From: an uncultured Rhodobacterales bacterium | GTDB lineage: Bacteria; Pseudomonadota; Alphaproteobacteria; Rhodobacterales; Rhodobacteraceae | Direction of reading: 5' to 3' | DNA length: 64,000 nucleotides | Assembly: GCA_903873585.1 (NCBI GenBank) | Contig: CAIQOV010000043.1 | Span: 1-64,000, forward strand | Shown: in pieces, positions 52,573 through 61,100 of the stretch | Position numbering within the stretch: position 1 is the first letter of the stretch | Layout: each line of letters opens with the position of its first letter | Program-made: the position numbers and the translations under genes | The notes under the pieces: generated by a model | Seen by the model: the letters and a program-made list of their open reading frames with translations, nothing else | The model's database searches: none | What the model was told of the DNA's origin: nothing

Positions 52573-53412
52573 ATGTTTGAGGTTTTGAAAAGATCGCTCG
52601 CAGGGGCTATGATGGTGATGATCACCGTTTGGGCCACGGTCAGCGTTTCCCAAGACGGGCCGCCCGACATTGGTGCGATCACAAAACAGGGTTACCTCGT
52701 TATCGCGATGTTGGGCACCGACAATGCGCCATTTTTCAGCGTAAAAGACGGGCAACTTGTTGGCATTGACGTCGACCTTGCAAAAAGTATCGCCGCGGCG
52801 ATGGGCGTTCAGCCGCGCTTTGACAGGTCGGCCAAATCATTTGATGATGTCATTGAAATGGTGCGAACCGGCCAAGCGGATATCGCAGTTTCCAAATTGA
52901 GCCGCACCAGTGAACGAGAAAAGGTTGTCGCCTTTTCAAACCCCTACGTTACCCTGCGCCACGCCTTGTTGTTCAACCGACTAGGTTTAGCGGAAAAAGC
53001 CCAAGGTCTTGATCTAGGTGATTATGTTCGTGATTTTCACGGAACTTTGGGCGTAATTGAAAAATCAGCCTATGAAACCTTTGCGAAAATAAACTTTCCG
53101 AACGCGAAAATTGTGTCGCTAAAGGATTGGCGCGCTGTTGTTGACGCAACTCTAAGCGGAACCATCGACGCCGCCTATCGCGATGAATTCGCCATCCGCT
53201 CCGTCGCACTAGATAGGCCGGAAACTTCCATTGACCTACGCGCCATCACCATCAGTGACGTGCGCGGGGCAATTTCTGTTGCTGTTCCGTGGAACAAGCC
53301 CATGCTTCTGGCGATTGTGAATCAAGTGATTGATGATCGTCCTTCAAAGATGAACGCTGACGATGTTATGAATTTGTACCGAACAAACATTTCGACCACG
53401 GGAGAACATTGA
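52573..53412 (+). CDS. Periplasmic solute-binding protein (amino-acid type, PBPb)
   Basis: 279 residues from ATG 52573; GGAG lies 11 bases upstream and a nine-residue longer start exists at 52546. A signal sequence (KRSLAGAMMVMITVWATVSVSQ) is followed by a cluster F/PBPb domain: GYLVIAMLGTDNAPFFSVKDG then QLVGIDVDLAKSIA, DDVIEMVRTGQADIAVSKLSRTSERE. Normally such proteins serve ABC importers, but no ABC genes follow; two SDF-family membrane proteins do, the first starting two bases after this stop. It likely delivers an amino acid or acid to them (inference). Confidence 0.85.
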   Translation: MFEVLKRSLAGAMMVMITVWATVSVSQDGPPDIGAITKQGYLVIAMLGTDNAPFFSVKDGQLVGIDVDLAKSIAAAMGVQPRFDRSAKSFDDVIEMVRTGQADIAVSKLSRTSEREKVVAFSNPYVTLRHALLFNRLGLAEKAQGLDLGDYVRDFHGTLGVIEKSAYETFAKINFPNAKIVSLKDWRAVVDATLSGTIDAAYRDEFAIRSVALDRPETSIDLRAITISDVRGAISVAVPWNKPMLLAIVNQVIDDRPSKMNADDVMNLYRTNISTTGEH

Positions 53413-53413
53413 T

Positions 53414-54730
53414 ATGATAGCCAGCATCCGGAAAGTATTGCTGAACCCGTTGTTCCTGCTGCCAGTTGTGTTGCTTTCGGTTTTTGTTGGGGTGAAATAC
53501 CCCGCCGTTGGAATTGCTTTATCTCCGGTTGGCTCATACTATATCAGCCTAATGAAGATGATCGTGCTGCCCTATCTTTTTGTGACCATCACATTGGGAA
53601 TCGCGCGCGTCGCTTCAAACCCGAAGGCCGCAGAATATACCAAGCGTATCATTTTCACCTATCCTTTGACGCTGATTTTCGTGGCTTTTTTCGGGTTAGG
53701 GATAGCTTTGATACTGCCCCCAGCCGGTTACGGCGACGCATCTTCGATGGCTGCTTTGGGGAATATGGTCAATGGAAGTTCGTCGCTTGCGCATGGAGCG
53801 GACGAAGATACAATTAGCCTTTTGAAGACATCTGACAGTCACACGGAAAGTTTGAAGATTCTTGATCGCTTTGTGCCGAATAACATCTTCGCCGCACTCA
53901 GTGAAGGTGACACATTAAAGGTCGTGATCTTCTGCATCATATTTGGCGCCTCGATGGCAAAGGAAATTGATCACAACACCGAAGATCTTTTTGATATGTT
54001 CAAAGTGGTTCAGGCGTCATGCGTTCAGGTGATCTACTGGCTAACACTGTTACTACCTTTCGCTTTATTTTCAATGGTTTCAACCCAAGTGGCTACAGTT
54101 GGCGTTGGCCCTCTCATGTCGCTAGCGCCATTTATGGTAACTCAAATAGGCGGAGCGTTGTGCCTTATCGCATTGAGTGTGGTAATCATAGCTGCACGAG
54201 CCCGCATTACGCCTTGGCAGGCTGCAATCAGATTACACGACACCTTTGTCCTCGCTTTAACCACACAGTCAGTGGTGGCATGTATTCCGACCGCCATTCG
54301 CGAAATGACAGTAAAATTGGGGTTTAGCACCGCTGGAGCCGATTTGTTATTGCCCTTAGGCACAACAATTTGCCGCGTCGCCTCTACACAATATTTTGTG
54401 ATCGGCGCAATCTTCGCTGCTCAGATCTACGGAATCGACATGGACCTGTCTAAGTACTCTACCATTATAATTTTTTCCGTTGCGGCAGGAATTGCGTCAA
54501 GCGGTTCAAGCGGTGCGGTTACAGTGGTTTTGATTTCAATCGTTTTAGATGCCCTGCATCTGCCGTCTGAAGCGATAATTCCTTTGTTCATTGCAGTGGA
54601 TCCGATTGTGACAATGTTTAGGGTGTTCCTTTTGGTGCTTGGAACCTGTGCTACAACGGCTATCATAATTCCGCGATCAAAGTTGAACAATGGTGAAGGT
54701 GTAACCCGGGTTGGATTAAGCACGACGTAG
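53414..54730 (+). CDS. SDF (glutamate/dicarboxylate symporter) family membrane protein, copy 1
   Basis: 438 residues with about eight membrane spans plus re-entrant loops. SDF traits: ISLMKMIVLPYLFVTITLGI, DRFVPNNIFAALSEGDTLKV, the re-entrant LALTTQSVVACIPTAIREMT, PLGTTICRVASTQYF in place of the NMDGT loop, and GIASSGSSGAVTVVLISIVL. The substrate-binding residues of classical GltP/DctA (NMDGT and NVxGD Asp/Asn) are changed. Follows the binding-protein gene by two bases, so both belong to one unit. Confidence 0.85.
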   Translation: MIASIRKVLLNPLFLLPVVLLSVFVGVKYPAVGIALSPVGSYYISLMKMIVLPYLFVTITLGIARVASNPKAAEYTKRIIFTYPLTLIFVAFFGLGIALILPPAGYGDASSMAALGNMVNGSSSLAHGADEDTISLLKTSDSHTESLKILDRFVPNNIFAALSEGDTLKVVIFCIIFGASMAKEIDHNTEDLFDMFKVVQASCVQVIYWLTLLLPFALFSMVSTQVATVGVGPLMSLAPFMVTQIGGALCLIALSVVIIAARARITPWQAAIRLHDTFVLALTTQSVVACIPTAIREMTVKLGFSTAGADLLLPLGTTICRVASTQYFVIGAIFAAQIYGIDMDLSKYSTIIIFSVAAGIASSGSSGAVTVVLISIVLDALHLPSEAIIPLFIAVDPIVTMFRVFLLVLGTCATTAIIIPRSKLNNGEGVTRVGLSTT

Positions 54731-54858
54731 GGGTCCACTTTGATTGAAAATGTAAATCGCCCGATTGGCAATTTTAGGATTTGCAGAGAATTCGATCGGT
54801 AAGCCCGCAAGAACTGCTAAACTGTGTCGCCACGTTGAAAATATAACGGAGATCTGAG

Positions 54859-56196
54859 TTGGATCAAAGAACGCATCATTTAGATCAAGGGCGCCACTCA
54901 TATATCATGAGGGTGTTTCACTTTCTACACAGTGGCCCAGGGGTTCTTTTATCGGCAGCGCTTGGATTGTTTATCGGTGTTAAATGGCCACTTGGTGATT
55001 TTCCAGAGCAATTTCAATTGTTCTACATTTCCCTTTACAGAATGATGGCTTTGCCCTTTCTCATCCTGACAATTATATTTGCAATTTCGAGAATCAAGGC
55101 GCGCAATGACGAACGCGGCGCAGGTTTGAGGGTTGCTCTACTACTTATTTCGGCGATGATTGCCACTGCAGGTTTAGCGATTTTCGTGTCTATGATAATA
55201 ATCGACTTTGAAAGTGAAGCGATAATTCAGGGTCTCGGTTCTGTTGTAAGCGCTTTCGGTAAAGAGGATGCGAATTTTGCAGAGGTGACACTAAGTAAAC
55301 AAGCAGACGTAGGACATATTTCACTGCTGGCTAAAGCAATAACGGATCTTGTGCCAAATAATGTCTTCTCTGCTCTGTCGTCAATGAAGATCGGCCAGAT
55401 AATTATTTTCCTTATTATCTTCTCCGTAGCGATTCTTCGGATTTCTGCGGTGCAGAGGCAGCGCTTCATCAACCTAGTTGGAACTCTCCGTCGCCCTTTC
55501 GCTCATATGATGGAACGAATGCAGATGCTGGTTCCAGTGGCGGTGTTCTTTTACGCAGTCCACGCCGCGCACGCCGTGTCTTCAGAGAATCTGACCACAC
55601 TTAGACCTCTGTTCTCGGTCATTTTGTCGTCCACATTGATCACCTCTGTCGTCGCAGTTTTAATTACATCGCTTGCTTCGGCTAGGTCACCCTTCAAGGT
55701 CGCCGGTGATATAAAAAATGCGGTAGTTGCTGGAATTTTGGCCGTGACAGAAGAGGCTTCGCTTGTTCTGATCCTGGAAAAAATCCGACAAACGAGTTCT
55801 GATGATGGTGATGACCAAGAGGTGGTCGCGTCACTGGGTTTGGCAATTGGACGGTTCGGCATGATCACAATTCTTGCGTCTGTCTTGACCTATACCATTG
55901 CCGTTTACCAAGTGCCGGTAACCGCCACCCTAATCTTCGATGTCTTGTGCCTATCGATTTTGTCAGCCGTACTGATTACAGGCCTTAATGGACCCGGCGT
56001 GTTGGCTGCCGCGCTTTTGTTCTGTGGCGGTGTGCTAGGCTTGCCATTAGAAGCCTTGTTTGTCTTAGTGATAATTCTAGAACCGCTACTTGAGATTCTC
56101 TTGATTCCGGTCTCTGTGACAGTAACAACCGCGATGGTTGTATTAATGACGAGCATCAAAAATCGTCGAACGAAGGCGATGATTAAGCCCCTGTGA
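54859..56196 (+). CDS. SDF-family-like membrane protein, copy 2 (divergent)
   Basis: 445 residues from TTG 54859 (GGAG site); ATG 54907 is a shorter option without a site. Same layout as copy 1: FYISLYRMMALPFLILTIIF, ITDLVPNNVFSALSSMKIGQ, hairpin-like GILAVTEEASLVLILEKIRQ and a late LSAVLITGLNGPGVLAAALL loop. It is more degenerate than copy 1 and keeps almost none of the substrate or sodium ligands. It could be a partner subunit rather than an independent transporter. Ends 10 bases before the stop of the opposing channel gene. Confidence 0.75.
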   Translation: MDQRTHHLDQGRHSYIMRVFHFLHSGPGVLLSAALGLFIGVKWPLGDFPEQFQLFYISLYRMMALPFLILTIIFAISRIKARNDERGAGLRVALLLISAMIATAGLAIFVSMIIIDFESEAIIQGLGSVVSAFGKEDANFAEVTLSKQADVGHISLLAKAITDLVPNNVFSALSSMKIGQIIIFLIIFSVAILRISAVQRQRFINLVGTLRRPFAHMMERMQMLVPVAVFFYAVHAAHAVSSENLTTLRPLFSVILSSTLITSVVAVLITSLASARSPFKVAGDIKNAVVAGILAVTEEASLVLILEKIRQTSSDDGDDQEVVASLGLAIGRFGMITILASVLTYTIAVYQVPVTATLIFDVLCLSILSAVLITGLNGPGVLAAALLFCGGVLGLPLEALFVLVIILEPLLEILLIPVSVTVTTAMVVLMTSIKNRRTKAMIKPL

Positions 56197-56206
56197 ATTC
56201 ATTTAT

Positions 56207-57733
56207 TTAAGGCGTGTTTTCTTTTCCAAGACTCATGGCGGTTAGTGCGATCAATGCTTCTCGCTCGGCGCGATTCAGGGAAATAATTATGCCACTCAGC
56301 CGCTGCCGCGCCTCGTCTGACCTTAGGACTTGTTCCATCGTATCAAATTGATGCAATAGTCTAGAGGTTTCTGAGGAATTTTTTTCTGTGACGTGCGGCT
56401 GAGTGCTGTGTTCACGATCTTTTTCAGATGCAAACGATCCGGACGATTCTTTGTGATGCGGTTTGTGGTTTGTTTTGATCTTTTGAGAAAATCCGTTGGC
56501 TAGAATACCGGCAGGTAATGCGATCATGCCAAGGCCCGCAATAGCAAGGATCATTGTCAGAAGTCTTCCCATGGCCGTAATTGGGTAGTAGTCACCGTAC
56601 CCAATTGAGGTCAGTGTCACCACAGCCCAGTACATTGAGACCGGGATGGATGAAAATTTTTCCGGCTGGGCTGCGTGTTCGGCAACATAAATGCCAGATG
56701 CAGCGAAGATTGTAAGCAGAAACAGCATCATAATAGCCGCTGAAAGAACAGCACGTTCTTCTCGTATCACTGACATGATGGTTGATGCGGATTTTGAATA
56801 TCGACCAAGTTTAAGCATGCGCAGCAATCGCAACGCCCAAAGCCAAGGCACGGGCGTCACCCACACAAGGGCGAGGAAGAATGGCGTGATTGCAGCGAGG
56901 TCAATCAGGGCGCTGCCAGATAAAATATATCTCAGGCGGCCCAAGATCGGGCGTCTATACTTGTCATCTTCAACGCAGCAATAAATTCGACAGAGGTATT
57001 CGAAAATGAAGACTGATGTCACAATCATATCGAGCGCGTGAAACTTTGGTTTATACATGTCTCTCATCCAATCGACGCTTTCCAGCGTCATGAGAAGCAC
57101 AGACAACATAATCATTCCAAAAATCACGAAATCGACCACGCCGGGTATCCCGTGATCCCGCTCTCCGCCAAAGAAGGCGCTAAATGTTCTACGGCGAAAG
57201 GTGTAGCCACGCGTTTCACGAATGAAGACATCAATTGTGGATGTAACTGGATGAACAAGTTCGACCAAACGTATGACGCGAATGAATTGGACGAAAAATA
57301 GGTGATACGGGAAAAATATTGAAATCCAAGAGCTGATTAGGACAATCAAATCCACAATAGACATTGGGCGGGCCAAAAAGCGCAGGCGTTGGAAGCCTAG
57401 GCCCGTAAGTCGTGGGTCTAGGCCAACGATGGCTGCCTTTAGAACAAACTCGATGGTCAGTGCAATTGTGGCAAGCAAATCTAGGGCCAACACCAACGGC
57501 AATAAAAGTTTTTCGCTATTCTGAACATCTAGGAATAAATCTAATGTCACCGAAATCAAGACGAGGCCGGCAACACTTCGATCGACGTAGCATGTTAGCG
57601 TGTCATTGGGATCATGTCCGTGCAGCACGCGGTACATGCGTTGGCCAAATTTTGTGCCGCCAATCGGGGATTGGTACCTTGCATGATCAAAGTCAAACCT
57701 TGCAAAGGCTCGCCATTTATCGAGAAAATTCAT
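56207..57733 (-). CDS. Voltage-gated K+ channel-like protein with two voltage-sensor modules
   Basis: 508 residues. Residues about 51-160 form a four-helix S1-S4-like unit with a weak S4 (FIRVIRLVEL, Arg-152, Arg-155). About 197-315 form a second S1-S4 with a better S4 (WALRLLRMLKLGRYSK). The pore follows, with the K+ selectivity filter TSIGYGD (375-381) and inner helix ILAIAGLGMIALPAGILANG. The C-terminal tail (about 420-508) is charged, without a recognisable nucleotide-binding or TrkA domain. Converges on the SDF genes. Base composition matches the AT-rich island. Confidence 0.85.
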   Translation of the reverse strand: MNFLDKWRAFARFDFDHARYQSPIGGTKFGQRMYRVLHGHDPNDTLTCYVDRSVAGLVLISVTLDLFLDVQNSEKLLLPLVLALDLLATIALTIEFVLKAAIVGLDPRLTGLGFQRLRFLARPMSIVDLIVLISSWISIFFPYHLFFVQFIRVIRLVELVHPVTSTIDVFIRETRGYTFRRRTFSAFFGGERDHGIPGVVDFVIFGMIMLSVLLMTLESVDWMRDMYKPKFHALDMIVTSVFIFEYLCRIYCCVEDDKYRRPILGRLRYILSGSALIDLAAITPFFLALVWVTPVPWLWALRLLRMLKLGRYSKSASTIMSVIREERAVLSAAIMMLFLLTIFAASGIYVAEHAAQPEKFSSIPVSMYWAVVTLTSIGYGDYYPITAMGRLLTMILAIAGLGMIALPAGILANGFSQKIKTNHKPHHKESSGSFASEKDREHSTQPHVTEKNSSETSRLLHQFDTMEQVLRSDEARQRLSGIIISLNRAEREALIALTAMSLGKENTP

Positions 57734-57959
57734 AGGCGCTCTCTTTTTGGAGGTTGTGTTCGCTTAACTGAGGCACTGAACACAGGTTTTGTTGGAAGTT
57801 GGGGCAATCTACCTCGGTCTGTCAGTCCGCGAAAGCATGGTTGCACACAATTTGGCATCTTGATCACGCTTTTTGGCATGGGGTACAACGATCATGTCAA
57901 AGTTTGCCTGGTAGCACTTAAGCGGCTCTAATACCGGACTGACGGGGTGCCCAACTGGG
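57734..57959. other. Intergenic, upstream of the channel gene
   Basis: 226 bases with no credible gene. Must hold the promoter of the channel gene on the minus strand. Part may be further IS debris, but no terminal repeat could be fixed. Confidence 0.3.
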
Positions 57960-58115
57960 AACTATTGTCGTGGCCAAAGTGCTGCTGGCCGACAAAGGTA
58001 TAACGCCGCCAGCCTGCGTCGCGGCCTTTCTGAAAGATGCGCCCATACCTTCAGGTCAGCGATTGCAGCCTTTGTCATCTTCTGGCTAGGATCAATGACT
58101 CCTGATCCCAGTCTT
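57960..58115 (+). mobile_element. IS5-family transposase remnant
   Basis: The + strand reads VVAKVLLADKGI (compare AKVLLADKGYDADWF of IS5-group transposases) and, after a break, CAHTFRSAIAAFVIFWLGSM. The SAIAxxxVIFWL ending is typical of these transposase C-termini. The rest of the element is missing. It marks the right edge of the AT-rich island. Confidence 0.5.
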
Positions 58116-58139
58116 AAAGACACTCCGCCGGTGAGCATA

Positions 58140-61100
58140 TTAGATCAACCGCAATTCTAGAAAACCGTGCGCCAAATCGCGGGCTATTGTAACTTTGCCT
58201 TGCACCACGGGCAGCGCTTGTCCGTTCAGCGAAGCGGTGGCAACGCCGTGACCTGTTTTGTTGGGGTTGAGGATGCTAATCTCGCATCTTAGCGCGCCGT
58301 GGCCAAGGCTGGCGTTTAAGGCTGGCCATGCTTTGGGAAAGCAGGGGTCAAGAATAATATCTGGTCCGGCGCGTCTTAATCCCAACAGCCCCTCTATTCC
58401 CGCGCGGTACATCCATGCGGCAGAGCCGGTGTACCATGTCCAACCGCCGCGCCCTTGATGCGGTGGGGTAGAATAGACGTCGGCGGCGATGACATAGGGT
58501 TCAACTTTATAACGCGCCACAGCTTCTGGTGTCAGCGCATGGTTGATCGGGTTGATCAGCGCAAATAATCTGTGGGCACCGTCGCCATCGCCCATTTGCG
58601 CTTTGGCTAAAATGGCCCACATCGCGGCGTGGCTATATTGGCCACCGTTTTCGCGCAGGCCGGGGGGGTAGCCTTTGATATAGCCGGGGTCTTTTGCGGT
58701 ATGGTCGAACGGCGGGGTGAACAGCAAGGCTAGGCCGTTATCGGGGCGGATCAGCCGTGTGGTCAGTGATGCCATTGCTGTTGCCGCGCGGGCAGGGTCT
58801 GCCGCCCCTGACAGCACAGCCCAAGATTGCGCGATGCTGTCGATCTGGCATTCAGACGAGGTGGATGACCCCAGCCTTGTGCCATCATCATAAGTGCCGC
58901 GTTGGTACCATGCCCCGTCCCAAGCGTTGCGTTCAATCGCTGCGGCCACGGCGTCGGCATGGGCCTGCCACAGCGCGGCACGGGCGGGGTCGCGCGCCTG
59001 CGCGTGTGGTGCCATGGCGCGCAGGGTGGTGATCAGCAGCCAGCCCAGCCACACGCTGGTGCCAAGGCCCGCCTCGCCCACGCGGTTCATGCCGTCGTTC
59101 CAGTCACCTGTGCCGATCAGCGGCAAGCCGTTGGTGCCGGTCAACGCAATCGCTTGGTCAAGGGCCAGCGCGCAGTGGTCAAACAGGCTGGCGGAATGGT
59201 CAGACTGGTCGGGATGAAAAAAGGCATCATGCGCGCCGTCTGGCAGGGCGGGGCCGTCTAGAAAGGCCAAACCCTCATCAAAGACCGCCGCATCGCCGGA
59301 CACTTGCACATATTGGGCTGCGGCATAGGCCAGCCAAACACGGTCGTCCGAAATCCGCGTGCGCACGCCTGCGCCGGAATGTGGCAGCCACCAATGTTGC
59401 ACATCGCCTTGCACAAACTGCCGCGACGCGGCGCGCAGCAGATGCGCGCGTGTCAGCTCGGGGCGCAGCGCGGTCAAGGCCATGCCGTCTTGCAGCTGGT
59501 CGCGAAAGCCGTAAGCGCCGCTGGCCTGATAAAAGCCCGCCCGCGCCCAGATTCGGCACGACAGGGTTTGGTACAGCAGCCAACCATTCAGCAGAATGTC
59601 CATCGCGCGGTCGGGTGAGTGCACCTGCACCTCGGTCAACAGGTCGTTCCAATGCTGTGCCACGTCGTTCATCATCGCATCGGTGCTGCGCGCGCGGGTG
59701 GCTTTGATCAGCGCCACCGCTTCTTGGGCCGTGGCCGCCTGACCCAGCAGGAAATGCAGATCAACCGTTTGCCCCGCAGCCAACACCACCTGCCGTTGCA
59801 GCGCCGCACAGGCATCAAGCGCGGGGCCATGGCGGCCGGAAAGGGGTGCGCCGCTGGTCACGGCGGCGGGGGCGCGCATTTGGCCGTCGCGGCCCAAAAC
59901 CTCTGCCCTGTCACAACTTACACTGTCCACACCTGCGCCAAAATCGGCAAAGGCCACGCGGCCCGCAAAGGCCACAGCCCGCGGGTTTTGCGCCAGAACC
60001 GCGCCGGTTTCGGCATCAACCTGTGTCAAAATCTTTCCCGCCGTCGCATTGCGCGAGGTGCCAAGCACCCACTCTGCATAGCCCGTCACCGACAGCCGTC
60101 TTGGGCGGTTTGACAGGTTGCGCAGCCGCAGGCGGGTGACTTTCACCGAACCCTCCAAGGGCACGAATTGCAGCATTTCCGCCGCAATATCATGGGCGGT
60201 ATGTTCAAACACCGTATAGCCAAAGCCGTGGCGGCACAGATATTGGCCCTTGGTTCTGATCGGCAAAGCGGTTGGGGTCCAAGTGTGGTGCGTGTCCAGA
60301 TCGTGCAGATAAAACGCTTCGCCCGAAGGATCGGTCACGGGGTCGTTTGACCACGGGGTCAACTGGTTTTCGCGACTGTTTTGCGACCAAACCGCCCCCG
60401 AACCTTCGGCGGAAACGCCAAAGCCAAAGGTCGGGTTGGCGATGACATTGATCCAAGGCGCAGGCGTGGTTTCGCCGTTTTGCAAAAGCGTGACATATTC
60501 GCGCCCCTCGCGCGCAAAGCCGCCAATTGTGTTGAAAAACTCTAGCTGCGGCGGGGGGGCGGGAGGTTTGGTTTGCTGTGCTGCAAGCGGGGTTGGCGTG
60601 GCGGGTGGGCTTGTGGGGGGGGCTGTGACGGGCAGCGCATCCAACTGGGTGCCAATGCCGCCGCGACTGGCGTTCAAGATCACATCTGCCGCAGCCAGCA
60701 GCATCGCGCGGGCCTCGGGCGGCATCAGGTCGCTGCGCAGCGTGTGGGTGGCACCTTGGGCATTGCCTTGCCCCGGCGGTGTGGGCCGCGCTTGGGCAGC
60801 GCGCACGGCCCCCTCGATCATACCTTGCAAATCTTGCACGTAAGACGAGGAGCGGTCGTTCAAAATCACCAGATCCACCGCCAATTGCCTGATGCGCCAA
60901 TAGTCTTGCGCGGCCAACACCTCGCGCAGGCGGGCGATGTCTTCGGCATCGGCGAAGCACAATCGGCAGGTCACCCGAAACGCCCAAAGCCCACAGCCGT
61001 GATTGCGGGCCATCGCCTGCAATAATCCGCGCCGCGCTGGCGCGCAGGCGTGGATCATGGCGGATCAACATCCCCGCCAACCGCTGAAAATCTGCCGCAT

